Below, piece after piece: positions 36,841 through 50,600 of a stretch of 64,000 nucleotides of DNA (the first letter of the stretch is position 1; every line of letters starts with the position of its first letter). The notes under the pieces are model-generated. The model was not told where the DNA came from. It worked only from the letters and a program-made list of their open reading frames with translations, and made no database searches. The translations under genes and the position numbers were made by a program. This DNA comes from Acanthopleura granulata (taxonomy: Eukaryota > Mollusca > Polyplacophora > Chitonida > Chitonidae), in NCBI GenBank assembly GCA_016165875.1, contig JABBOT010000002.1, positions 23,264,265-23,328,264 of the forward strand, in the 5' to 3' direction.

Positions 36841-36914
36841 ATTAGTGGGAGGCTTCTGGGTCATTCCGCTGAGCTAACCGACTGAGCCACGGAGGCCTAC
36901 CCCCCCCCCCCCCA
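36841..36914 (-). repeat. SINE copy A head fragment next to poly(C)
   Basis: The reverse-strand tRNA-like head (gagctaaccgactgagccac, ggaggcc) is followed directly by a run of about 14 C. Confidence 0.75.
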
Positions 36915-37381
36915 AGTAAAAATACTTGCTGCAACTGTCGTATGTTTACAGACCTATACAGGACGAGAGGTAGATATATAAATATATGCCACGTATTGCA
37001 ATCTGCCGTCAATGCCCCACTGAAAGGTATATGTGTATACATATATAAGCAGCTGTTGATGGCACACCCACTCGACCAACACGTGCCAGCTGGTCAGGAG
37101 AAAAACTTAATCTTTAGGAATCGATATATAACTCTGAGCCTTTTACCGTAAAACAACGCCAGTACTTCACTGTGATATTAAAACGAATTACTTCCAACTT
37201 CTAAATACACCTGCGCGCCCGTGTACATGTGCCAGTGGCTCATATGCCTGTATGGGCACTGTCAGGACAATTAAAGTATAGAGCATTACTATATAGAAGG
37301 GTTATATAGAACACTCAAAAAAGCATTAGTCAAATTTCAATTGCATGATCTTCTCGATCACATTGTAAGCAACCAGCACGT

Positions 37382-37465
37382 GTTTATATATTTATCTATT
37401 TGATTAGAGTTTTACTCAAGAATATTTCACTGACATATATAACGGCGGCCAGGAATATGACAACT
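37382..37465 (-). repeat. SINE copy A, 3' end
   Basis: tatttatctatttgattaga, actcaagaatatttcactga and aacggcggccaggaatatg. Confidence 0.8.
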
Positions 37466-38339
37466 GGACGTATTACATGTCATTGTGTTTAAAGCATACA
37501 TCATAGCCCATACACCTCTTATAAAAGCAGACCGTCGTTGAAACAATTGCCGCATTTTAGATATACAAATGGAATTCAACGCCCCACATATATATGTCGT
37601 GGAGAGTGTGACTTTGTGATCTGTTGAATAGTGGAAGTCGATTCAAATCACTGCCTTTATCAAAACGTTCTCTTTAGGCCTGTAGTAAGGTCGATGGCTC
37701 TACGCACCGGTCCTATGTACATGTAGAACTATGTAATCGCTCTGAATTATATCTTTCTTTGGGAATGTCCGGGAAAATAAAGCTCATGGAAATAAGGGCA
37801 TACAGTGATTCTGTGGGAGTGCCGAATTCACAATTCTGTCAAGACAGGAAAGTGTGTATTCCGGCTGAACTCAGGATCTCTAATATACACGTATAGGTCC
37901 ATGTTCCCGTGTATGTGCCATAGGAATTCAGAACATACAATTTTATACCCTGTCAAATGGATGAAAAAATCTGATGGGTGATATAATGGTCGATCATTAT
38001 TTTACTATTTTGTTTCCCTCATTTGATTAATATCATTTAGGTTACAGGACCAACCCAGTTTTCTTGTACGGCCTAAACGTACACAGTACTATGGATACAT
38101 TTAATAATTTCCCTCTTAATGCCATGCACAGCTCCAGTTGACTGCTTGGTTTGACATTTAGGCACCAACATTTTCAATTAACATTAATGGTCCGCTTGTG
38201 TGCTTGCGGCTTTGCATACTTCTGCACATGGCCACGGGTTGGCAAGAACGTTAAGGTCAGGCATGTGTCAATATTTACTGTTTGGAAACGGAAGGGGACA
38301 AATGTGGGCGCTGTCCACCACAGACACTTTGATTAGTTG

Positions 38340-38422
38340 AACATGAAGGTGTGGTGGGCGACGTCATCTGATACATATTCATGAAATTTTCCCGCCAATG
38401 AAAACCCACATGTGGTCCCGGC
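38340..38422 (+). promoter_or_regulatory. Probable galactokinase promoter-proximal region
   Basis: Just upstream of the first exon are gacgtcatctgat (CRE-like TGACGTCA half) and a CCAAT box inside tttcccgccaatg at about 38388-38400. The motifs are seen; their function is inferred. Confidence 0.35.
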
Positions 38423-38473
38423 ATGTCATTCTTACAGGCCGAGAGCTACCCTTCATATCATACAACCGACACG

Positions 38474-38635
38474 ATGGCAACGAAAACAGCAACCGTTGAA
38501 GAGCTTGTCGCTGCAGCGAGCGAAGTATTTGAGAAACAATTTAAATCTAAACCTACTCTGGCATCCTGTGGGCCTGGTAGAGTGAATCTGATTGGAGAAC
38601 ACACGGACTACAACGATGGATTCGTCTTCCCAATG
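38474..38635 (+). CDS. GALK1: Galactokinase exon 1
   Basis: Residues 1-54, carrying the substrate-binding signature with R36, E42, H43 and D45. Donor ATG|gtgagt, phase 0. The exon is open upstream to ATG 38423. Confidence 0.93.
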
Positions 38636-41600
38636 GTGAGTATAATTTACAGGCCGTGTAGTGTAAGCTTCGAGCGCAGAGATCGATTCACGAATATGCT
38701 TATTATAATGTAAATTTTTCCGTTCTGTTGAAATAGATCCGTGTTGTGTTCGGGAATTCTATATACACACGGGCTATTTTAACCAAGCTGTTGATGTGAA
38801 ATACTGACGGGTAAGATCGAAAAGACGGGATATCGATAGTGTAAACAAAAACATCGGGCAGCGATTCAAGGTGTAGGCCTGCCATGTATTTCATCAGCCA
38901 TTGAGCCAGTGTATGCCTGCTTGTTTTCATGTGGCCCCCTCCAATAGTCACCCCCACACACATGCCTATACATGAAGGTGTCTTTTGGGGTAAACATGGC
39001 TCTTCCTTCAAGTTAAATATAGAGTCGACGGCCTTTTGTTTCTCATTTGCATTTGAATGTTATACGTCCGCTTGTAAACGTGGCTTGTTGCCCATCAATG
39101 TCAGGAGGTCATTTGGTGCATGTCCTCGAGTCTAGGATGTCAAGTAATATTGGATTAAGTTATAAAATACGCATATATGTATACTTACATAAACCCATTC
39201 ATATGCGGATTCGTAAATTGGAAGGGAGTGGGAGGAAAGGGATTAGAAAGGGCAGATGATGGTTTTTGACAGTTGGGAATTTCTAAATTGGCGCAGCTGC
39301 AATATTTGCTATCATCACGCTGCTTCAGATTCGATAAATTTTGATAAATTGTATAGCGACAGAACAAGGGAGGCAAAGAGACTGTCAAGTGTTCGTGAAA
39401 CCTGTTTATAAACAACATGTAAACACAGTGCTCTGAAAAGAAGAGACAATTAAAATTAACACTGTGTTGATCCTCGTTGTGGTTAAATATTTTCATTGAG
39501 GGACAGATACATGTAATTGCCACTTCTTTCTAGGACATATGACCTCTCATGGGACAAACATTAGTTGTCTGGAGCAGCTTGATTTAATACCCTGAAAAAA
39601 ACTAACATTAGTAGAGATCCTATCCTGAGATAGACTCTAATGAACAAAGACTACAAATGTAGGGCCCCACTGTAAACATCCTAAAATAAACCATAATAGC
39701 TTATTTCAGGACGTTTCCATATCCTATCATGGCATGTAGTTGTTCTTCTGCCAATTAGCAGTTATTTTCCACAATGAAATTTTTAAATGATACACAGGCC
39801 TACATGTATGTATTTTTGCATAAAGCTGTTGGTGTGCAGTTGAAGCAAATTTCATGAAATACAAATTTAAAAACTATGGTATTATGTTACAAATTTAAAA
39901 GCTATGGTATTATGTTACAAACTAGCTTACTGGTATTTGTAAGCTGACAGAAATCATGAGATGGGGACATTCTGTAGCAGGTAACTTTTGATAGTGATGC
40001 TATATATTCTTCTTTGTTTACTTTCTCCTCCTTTGCTATGTATGTGAATATCATGGTCACCAGTGTTTGTAAATGTCTGGAGTTTTGCCAATTGTACGAG
40101 TGTTTATTGTATTTTGGTGCTGTACTGTTAGGTGGCGCGTGCTGGCATTCATGTGATCTACGTGGCACACTGACCCCGCACCCAGTGCTCAAGTTAGATA
40201 CTGTATACCTTACACTTCCAGGCAGATACCAGTCTGTGTAAGACAAATGATCTTGCACGCATGTTCCACATCAACCTGTATGTTGGAGTTACCAGTCAGT
40301 GCTAAGCAATAACTCAGTTCAATGTGAGGGTTGGATTCCTCACCCACAGGCTTTCGGGGGAAATCTTTTATCTCGTCTGAATGGTTTGACAGATATATAT
40401 ATAAAAATATATATATATATATATATAAGTAGTAATGTGCCATAAGGATATCTACTGCCTAGAACCTATGTCTTGACATCTACCTGTTTCATTTGGTATA
40501 TCCCCGGGAAATCACTTGAACACCTGTGTCCCAGTCTAATATAGGCCTTCTCACTAGCTAAATTAAATAATTTATCAGAGCAAGAGACATACTGTTAGAT
40601 ATAGTTTTCATGCAATGAATTGAAAACTGAATTTATCTAAAGAACTACTAGTAACTGGTCGGTCAGTAATGTGCTACATTGCAGACTTCTATATGTATGC
40701 CAGTGCTTGCATGCTTGTACCCTAATTCCTTAAGCCTTTTGCATATGAAAGAGCAACTTTCAGTGCAATTTATGCACATTATAAATATGATTTTTGAGAG
40801 CAAACTACATTGGTTGGATTTGCTAACTTCATGGCTTCTAAAAAAACATAATTTTATCAGTTAACACAGAAAAATTCCTTTGGGATATGCCTGAATAAAC
40901 ACCTAGAAAACTTGCAAAATGGTTGAAGAATTATAGTACATATAAATATAAGGTTGTGTTGGCTTTGTGCAGAAGCAGACTGACTGTACAGAAATTAGGA
41001 AGTCAGTTTTTTTCTTTACATGGGGCTTCAGGTTATATAAAATTTAGTCCAAATGTGACATATGTTTAGACAATCTAAACAGATGGGTGTTTCAGAAAGA
41101 GAACAAGGACCTTCCTGTGTAACTGAAGTGGAACAGTGTGTAAAAAGTCAAGCAGGGTTGGTGTTGGGAAGTCCTATTTTTCTGCCTGATCTGGGCGATG
41201 TCTTCCTTACTACAACTTGTACAGTAAAATACATGGAAATTGTACTTGTAATACACCCATTAATTACTTAAAATTTTATTTATCCAAAATTAATACCATA
41301 ATTTCATGAAAACAAAAAGCCAACTTCTATGACCAAAAAAGTCTGACTTGTAAATGACCTGAAACTTCACCTCGCATTTTGAAAATAATAAACATTTGAA
41401 ATAAATGTCATAAAATATTTCTTTCAATGGTGCTTCCAGTAGCTTATCATCCTACCTTCCAAGCAAACCCCAACGAGAAATATCAGAAAACTGAGTTTTT
41501 TACAAATTTTGTATTAAGTTTTGATAAAGTAAATGAGTTTTGGATACAATTTACATGCATTGGTGATGAAAAATATGAAGTTTTCTGTTTTGTTCAAATT

Positions 41601-44600
41601 GAGTTTCTATAAAGAAATTGGCTGGAAAATCCCGAGGCTATATGTGATTATCAACCACTGTATGCCAACAAACAATAGAAAAAGATAAAAATTTTACAAA
41701 CAAAGGTATATTGAGGTCGAATGTGGAAGAGCGCATTTGAATGTGAAATATGATGTGGGTACAATGTTTCTCTGGGTAGATCAGCAAGCTTAGGTAGGGT
41801 AAATGCAGGCCTACACAAGTCAAAGCTCACACAGGAGTGTGTACAACACCTGGGAGACATTTTCCTTAATATGTGTGCAACTGTACAAACTAAACTATGT
41901 GACATTCATGAATTTGAGTTACCTAGCTCTTATACCTTGTGCAAAATTATTTTATGCATTTCTTTTCAGTCCCAAAATGCTGGATGGAATGTCTTTTCAG
42001 ATTTAGAGATAAACAGTCTCTTTTCATTATTCTTTCTTATGAACAGAGGGCATTGTTAACTGTTTGTAGAACTCAGTACTGCCTTGAAAAAGTATAATGA
42101 TTGTAACTACTTTCAATAGAAGTCTTTCGTTTATCTATTAATTTTTTGGCTTGTGTGTTTAAAGGTGAATGTGCCTGGTTGTCACCCACAGGACAAAGGC
42201 ATTTTGGGGTCATGTACTCGTCTAGACAGGATCTCTCTGCACACAAGCACACAGCTCCGCTATTAACACAAGTCATGCAGAGTTAAACAGCTGTCTTATT
42301 CTTAGAATACTAAATATTTTCATGATTAAACATTGTAAATTGGTCCCAAAAGATTATCGTTCATTATTTTCATGTGCATATAATGAAGAAACTGTGTGGA
42401 AAAGAATTTAAAAAACTACTATCTCAACTTGAAATGAAAACAAAAATTTGGACTCAACTTCATGGGTATGGGCCCACTCCTTGGCAGCCTCCCCAGTGTA
42501 GTAAGAACTGTTGTAAGGGGTGAGTCACATGTACTAACAGCCCATTCATGGGGACTGACAAGCAGTACCTACCACACAGTAGGGGAGGGGGCTGGGAAAG
42601 GAGATTTATGGACCATGCCATAGCTGAATGTCCTGATCTATGGTCTTCTGAGTATGTTTGTGTATTATGGTTTTGAGGGTCTCTACCGGTTTGTTAATTC
42701 TACACGATATAAGTGCATATTTAAAAGGTGTATAGAAGTGAAGAAAATTAGCCTACTTAAAAAAAAAAAATGTTAAATACCCCTTAGCAATGAATTAAGC
42801 ATTGACACTTTGCTGTTCTTTATCCAAAACTACCAAAGGGAAAAATTATTAATTTGCCTGACTGTCATTCTCTCTTTTTCCTGTGTCTTAACTTACTGGT
42901 TTTCGGCATGCAGGATTGCATGGGATGGTAATAATTTTTCTACCAGACATACATGGGTCTTGTGGTCTTTGCAGATTACATTGCTCAGTGTGGGCTTTAC
43001 TTTGTATTGAGAAATGTTCCACTTATAAGACGAATTGGTTGGGTTTATGTTCAGAGAATACTTGATGAGTATTCTCTGGTGGACACAACAGGGTTTTCTA
43101 GGTACTTAAGAAACCAGATGAATTAAAGTTACAAAGCAGCAAAATCTGGATTTCATCAAATGTTATTTTCAGTTAAGATTTTGTCCTGCAAATTAATAGT
43201 ACTGTACCTCTAGTCTGTAAAATATCAGTTGCTACCAGTAAGTCTTGACAATTTTAATGTTATTCACAATATGTAATATGTCTGGAACTACATAATTATA
43301 CACGATTTGCCTAATCCAGAAATTGTTGCCCCATAGCTGTTAAGCGGCTGAAGTAAATATGGATGCATGGGGTGTTCTGCTGAAGTTAAACCTCCCCGAA
43401 AATGTGCAATGAAAACAAGGTATGTCTGACTTGAAACTTCTTTTCCTCCATTTTAAGTCCCACCAAAATTTTCACGCTCTGAAAAACTGTGGATGAAGAC
43501 GGGATAGGTACACGTATGTATGTGGACTTGTATCAGTGAAGGGTTTTTTCTTGGTCTGAGTCATTTGATGAGATTCACCCATTCATGACGTCTGCTCTAC
43601 ATCTGTCAGCGTTTTGTTCCAACACACAAAGGTTTGGGGTGAACTTGTGATAGCTAAAGCTGAGTGCGTTTTCATGGGGTTTGGCATCTTCTAGAGATCT
43701 ACATCTTCACACGTCATCTTGCCCGATACTTCTGCTAATTTTAGCTCCTGCTTACCAAACCATCTCCCTGCAAACCAGGCACAGTTGGCCAACTTTCTTT
43801 TTCTCTGTTAGGTGTTTATTTTTTGGAGTAATCAGGTAGACAAAAATAAAACTCCCGCCAAAAAACAGCAGATGGTGTGAATAGGTGTGTGGTAGATGAT
43901 GTTGAGGTTGGTAGACACTGTGGTATTCCTTTGGAATATAGATTTTGTTCAAAATGTTCTATGAGTGTAATAGGGGATGAATTCCACTTCATTGTTCAGT
44001 GCCCTATTAACTGTGATCTAAGGCAGAATTACATATCAACCTACTTTGTCGCGCTAGAAAGCATGTACAGGTTTTGTAACTTACTTAAAAACAAAAACAT
44101 CAGAGGTTCTTAGTAATTTAGCAAAGTTTATAACAAAGGGACTGGCGTTGCACAAAATGTCTCCAAACCTGTATTACTTACATTTATTCTAGCCTATTTT
44201 ATATGCATATGTTTCTTCATTGTCTCCTACCTGCTGTTACCAATTGATGTAACAACAATGATATGTCTCTTTATCTTTGTAAAAAGATCTGAAAATAAAC
44301 TTACTTAATCTGCGGTAACTTTACTGCATACACATGCTAAACTTGCTGCGGTTCAAAGAACACCACATGCCATGATGCTGTATTATGATGTAAAAGTTGG
44401 GTCGTCATGCAGTGTGTGGTGTACACAGGGCAAGTCAGCATAGAGTAACTATGCTGTGCAACCTCTTTAGTGTGGGTTGTAGTCATATTATTTGCATGAC
44501 TCTAAACAGGAAGGTAAAATTCATTGGTCAGGTTATATAGTTTGACAACCTTCAGTTATTTATAGCCGTAAAAGAAGCTTAAATCCTTACACTAAGATTA

Positions 44601-47600
44601 AGGACATATGCACTAACATAGCATACATCATTTTATACAGGGAGTACCTGAAATGACTTAAAATTTTAACTAGACATAATGGTCATTTTTCGTCATTCTG
44701 AGAGTTCTCTTGATTGTAGAAAGGTGATTTGAAGTTTGTTCTGAAGATAGGATGTTCCTACTGAAAAAAGTTTGAAAGTGATATTTATTGATGTTTACTT
44801 GTCTTTTAAAAATGGACTTTTTTGAATGACATTTTAGGTCATTTACAGTGTATTTATAAGTGCAATACCGGTACACTAAATTTTATGTGACCCCAGTGAT
44901 AGGAAAAAGTGTGATTATCACTGCACTGTAATCCTTACATTGTGTTTATGGCATGTAGACAGGTGCAGTATGGCATTAGTCTGTGGATTATAAATTCTTG
45001 TGTAAAACTGACTCAAGTGTATTGTATAGGACATGATTACTAACCAGTAAAGAGATATTTAAGCAAATCTGTTTGTATTGTATATAATTATGAACATTTT
45101 AGGTACTGGCATTTTATACATGCATATAATATAGATTGTCTGCTTGCCTAATATACGACCTTGAAAATGTCAATCACAGATCCATTGAGGATGATGTTAA
45201 AGACCTAAATAGAAATGCATAATGTGCATCACGAAGCCAGTTTGTGTCTGAAAACGAAAAGCCAGTGGGTTAAATGTTGAAGAATTAAGAGCACTTGTTA
45301 TTTACCGTGCCCTCCTGCTGCGGTTAAAGCTGATAATTTCCCAGAGGCTGGCGCCTATATAAAAAATAACATCTCTGACATCATTATAGCTGAAGGGGGT
45401 GTCCTCGCATGAAACAGTGCGGGCTGTAATTGTGTGGCTAGAATCAGCGCAGTGTCTCCACGTCCCATGTTTTATTGGCAACTTTGACTGGATATTACAT
45501 ATCACTTAGGCTTTTCCTAACACTTCCTCTCCAAGGAATAAGCTGTTTGTTTCTTTCCAATAAACTTAGAATAATAATGACACCTCCCCAAAGTGGTGGT
45601 TTGTCTTACACTGGAATGTAGAAGTTGAGATAGCCAGACATTTAGCTGTGCTTGATGCTGTTCAGGTCAGCTTGATATCATTGTGAAGAGACAGATTTCA
45701 AAGGTGAAGCTGTAAACACTGTCACTGCTTGGACAACCAGTGGCACAGCTTCCCAGGAACAACATCTCTCCTAATGAGAAGTCTGTAATATGCAGCAGTG
45801 TATAACATTTAGGTCTGTTTTTGGTAGGAAAACAAAATATAGTTATATAATGCTACTTTCTCCTTGCTCTACAACCTGCCTTATGCCACAGTTGTGTGCA
45901 GTCACAACTAGTTCCAGGAACCACTCAGCGTCTATTGGCAACTGATCAGTTGGGACAATAGCAATGTCACATGAGCACTTCTGCATCTTCCATTATGATC
46001 AGTATTTGACAGTAGAGCATGTTCTGCTTTCTGAGGTCATTTAGAACTAGTTTCGAATTGTTCTGACTCAACGTAAGTGACATGAGCGCTCCTGTGATTG
46101 AATTGCGCAGGTGATCAAGTAGCCAGTTGAATAGGGCGTATAGATCACGTGATGACTAACCAAAACTTTTGGTACCGGTACACCATTTTGCACAGTCATG
46201 TGGTCCAAACTGACTATTGACTGGAAAATGTCACAGTGACATGAGCGCTCTAAAGACTGTGATCAGTAGTTTCAGTTAGTTTCCCCCATTCTCTGATGTG
46301 CACAGTCTTGTATGCCCTACCCCGCAGTCAAGCCAGTTGAGCTCAGTTGCCGTTAGTTTTGTCTTATGGGAGTGCGACATAAGCTACGCTTAAATGCATT
46401 GATCCATAGTTTAAACAACCAATATGTCAGTGTAAAGAAGGTAATTCTTGATTCACATCATGCTTTCATGAATTTTTAACTGTATGTGTTTCAGGCTTTA
46501 CCCCAAACTACAGTTGTTGTTGGTAAACCCACAGAAACAGGAATTTGCCGTGTTTTGACTTGTGCCAAGAATGTGGAGGACCCTAAATATGTGGAGTTCA
46601 GTATTCCTACTCCAGATGACCCACTGACTCCCGGCAAGCCAGCATGGGCCAACTACGTCAAAGGGGTGGTGGCCAACTTTATTGGTAATCAATCACACAT
46701 CATTTAGTGGAAACTCTAGGGGTACACTTGTGACATATATGTATACACACACATGTGGCACATGTGGGCAAAAGGAAGTATATAAAACTATCCAGGATCA
46801 CATGGCTGACATCATGCAAGTGTCTTTGTTGAATGAGCTAAATAATCAGTTGTTTTGCCTTTGGCTTTCTAGCATGTTACATATTGCATGTTCCATATGA
46901 GGTCGTTCTGGAGATGTATTGGAGTACAACGTGTTTTAGTTTCAGGATTATGTTTGAAGTAAATGTAAAATTTTGAGAACTGAAAACTTTGAAAAAAGAA
47001 AAAAAAAGAAACTTACATTTTGATATATGTCCAGAAAGTATTACATACAAACCACAGTCAGTGGTTATTTTGAACACCTTGTACAAGGTAAATGCTGCCG
47101 CACTGTATTTAAGCTGGCGAGCAAAGGCCACGAGAAACTCTCGTTGAATTAGAAACATTTTGTCAAATAAAAGATTTGTGACAGACATATTATTGAAGAA
47201 AATGCAAAGGTTTCTTTTCAATATATATGATTATGCACCAGTTTATTCCATTTAAGTTGTGATGCTAATTCCATGCATAAGGAATTGTGTTGAATTTGGA
47301 AACATTTTCTGAAGTAAAAGACTTCTAACAGTCATTTTTTGGATATATGTGTCACTGACTCATTTGCATTTGTGTATGCATGTCAGGGAGTTTTTATCAT
47401 TTTCATTGCCCATATCTTTTACAGGCAGTCTGAAGTCTTTTGATGCTGTTGTCATCTCATCAGTACCAGTGGGTGGAGGTGTGTCGAGCTCTGCCGCGCT
47501 GGAGGTCGCCACATACACTTTCTTAGATCAGCTGTGTCCCAATGGCCCGGTGTCTCTCACCAAGAAGGCTCTGGCCTGTCAGAAGGCAGAACATGACTTT

Positions 47601-50600
47601 GCCAACATGCCATGTGGCATCATGGACCAGTTCATTTCACTCATGGGCAAGAAAGGTCATGCTCTACTTATTGACTGCAGGTAACGGTTAAACACAGGAC
47701 AGCTCACCTTTGCAACAAGGTTCAGCAGTTCAGCAGTATAAGTTTTAATTCTTAATAGGAAATTTCTGAAACACAGCTGTTCTACATGTAGATAAATGTA
47801 CCTGTGGGTGAAAAATTCATCTGGGAACACTGGAAAAAAGGAATATAATTGGGGGCACTTGTATTTTAGTCAATGTGCATGCGATATTTGTTAACATTAC
47901 GTAATGTAGAAAACTTACATGAGGTTCATGGAATGCATTATTTGCAGATCTTTGGAATCCCGCCTTGTTCCGCTGAAAGATCCAGAGGTGGTTGTCATGG
48001 TAACCAACTCCAATGTGCGCCACAAGTTGACAGGAAGTGAGTACCCCTCGAGGAGGAAGCACTGTGAGAAAGCTGCGGAGATTCTGGGCAAGAAAAGTCT
48101 GAGAGACGCAACCATGGCTGATGTGGAAGGTGAGTGCCAACAGGATCAAGTATTCTGCTTTATATTATAAAATTTTCATTTAAATTTAGCTTTTTACATG
48201 TTATCTGGTCTCTCAACTTACTCATACATACTTATATATAATTATTGTTCTCTCATCCCAAGTGCTCCTATGGAACTACATTCACAAAATGTGACAACAG
48301 TATTTCAGGAGGACAATAATAAAATTAGTAGTCTGACTGTTAACTAGACTTTTGGGGCAACCATTTTTAAGAGATTGATGTTGCAGTGTTTTTTTTTTGG
48401 TGATAACATTTTAAGCTCTGTTGGTCAAAGACCAGAAAAGGTTATCTATTAGCAAGTTTTCCAGTTTTCGTCAGTCAGTCGATCTGTCTCTCTGGCCTGC
48501 GTCTCTTAACTTTTCCTTCAAAATGCCACTTCTGCTACAGTTTTTGTGCGATTTCATCAAAACTTAGATCAAGTGTCGATGACATTAAGATACATACTTC
48601 GTAGTATTGATTTTCCATTTCGATGATCGGTTGTGTGTCTGTCTGTTTATACAGAATATGTTAGCATTTTCAAAACGCCACTCCTCCTAGAGTTTATGTC
48701 CGATATCAATGAAACTTAACCCAAGTGTACACTACATAGACATATATAATTTGTTTTATCGATTTCCCATTTCGATCATTGGTTGTCCATCTGTCTGTCT
48801 GTTTATCCAGTATATATTAACGTAAATGTACATGTATCTTTCAAAAGGGGCCTCCGTGGCTCAGTCGGTTAGCGCACTATCGCAGCACAGTGACCCGAAA
48901 CCTCCCACCAATGCAGTTGCTCTGAGTTCAAGTCCAGCTTATGCTGGCTTCCTCTCCAGCTCTATGTGGGAAGATCTGCCAGCAGCCTGCGGATGGTCGT
49001 GGGTTCCCCAGGGCTCAGCCTGGTTTCCTCCCACCATAAATGCTGGCCGCCATCATATAAGTGAAATATTCTTGAGTATGGCGTAAAACACAAATCAAAT
49101 ATATAAATAAATATATTTCAAAACGTCACTCCTCCTACAGTTTTTTTTTCGATTTCAGCGAAACTTTTTTGAAGTGTAGAATACATCAAAATATTCATAG
49201 TATAAATTTTCCAGTTTGATAATTGATTGTCTGCCTGTATCCAGTATGTGTTAACATACATGTATTAAAATGCTACTCCTCCTACAGTTTTTGACTGATT
49301 TCATGGAAACTTGCTTTAAGTGTAGACTACATCAGGATACATAAATTGCAGTATAAATTTTCTATTCCTATGATCCGATGTCTGTCTTTCAGTTCATCCA
49401 GCATATGTTAAAATTTCTTTCAAAATGCTTCTAGTTACTTTTACAGTTTTTGTCCAGTTTCGGTAAAGCTTGGTACAGATGAATCAAGATACATATTTCA
49501 TAGTATTGATTTTCAATTTTGATTATCCATTGTCCATTATGCATACATACATAATTTTGTATTTGACTCTGTGAAGATTTTGTCCCAAGCAGGAGAGCTA
49601 CTGTCTGATCAGAGACTCTGGTTTCAGGATGGAATTTGTAATAGAATCTTTTTTGTTTTTGACAGTATTTAAGGAGGAGTTTAATGATGAAATGCTGCGG
49701 CGTATTCGTCATGTGATCACAGAGATTCAGAGGACGGAGCAGGCAGCACATGCTTTGGAGACTGGAGACTATGACAAGTTTGGCAAACTCATGGTGGAAA
49801 GTCACAACTCATTACGGTATGGGAGTATCTTTTTATTTCAATTCTTTATTTTCCTCAACACCTTCAACAGATGTATGTTTAAACTGCTACTCTCGTTCTA
49901 AGAGAAACTACATGTATATATGTGGAAATATTAGAATGGTATGAAGGAAATCCTATGGATCACAGCTAATACCCTCATTCAATAGGATCGAGTTTCAGTG
50001 AATAGATAAACACTATATAACCCAGGCTATAAATGAAGAACCAAAAATATCAGCTGTTTCCATACAGTTTGCATTGTTTGATGCAATAACGTGCCTTTCT
50101 AATGTGAGTTTAAATCATGCCAATAGGAAATGGAATGTAAATTATGCTGGAATGACATTCAGAGTGTTTCAAAGCACAAATATTTGCTGCATGATGTCAA
50201 GGCAATCAAAAGACAAAATGACAGAACACTTTAGTTTCCACATAAATATTAAAACTGTATTTTTTTACAATTTAGGAAAGCAGTTCAGACTTGCATGTGT
50301 CAGTTAACCTTGATTTTCAAACACAAACTGAGGTTTTGGTGCTGATGTTGTTCTTTAAGTGTATCTTGGGGCCTCTCACCAATGCAGTTACTGTGAGTTC
50401 AAGTCCAGTTCATGCTGGCTTCCTCTCCGGTCATACGTGGGAAGGCCTGCCTGCGGACTTTCGTGGGTTTCCTCTCACCAGACTGCCGGCCACCATCGTA
50501 TAAGTGAAATATTCTTAAGAACGATGTAAAACACCTATCAAATAAATACATAAATAAATTAAATGTATCTGAAGAAGATAAGTACCCCAGGAATACATCC

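Larger units (their letters stand above)
34441..38330. other. Intergenic spacer between annexin and galactokinase
   Basis: No coding signal recognised. It contains SINE fragments at 36690, 36841 and 37382. Confidence 0.5.

Noticed and set aside
38423..38473. Upstream in-frame ATG as the galactokinase start
   Set aside because: Would add 17 residues absent from the family; the internal ATG gives 391 residues, close to GALK1 length. It cannot be fully excluded.
48826..49086. 86-codon ORF beginning in galactokinase intron 4
   Set aside because: It is the translated SINE; similar ORFs occur at the other SINE copies.
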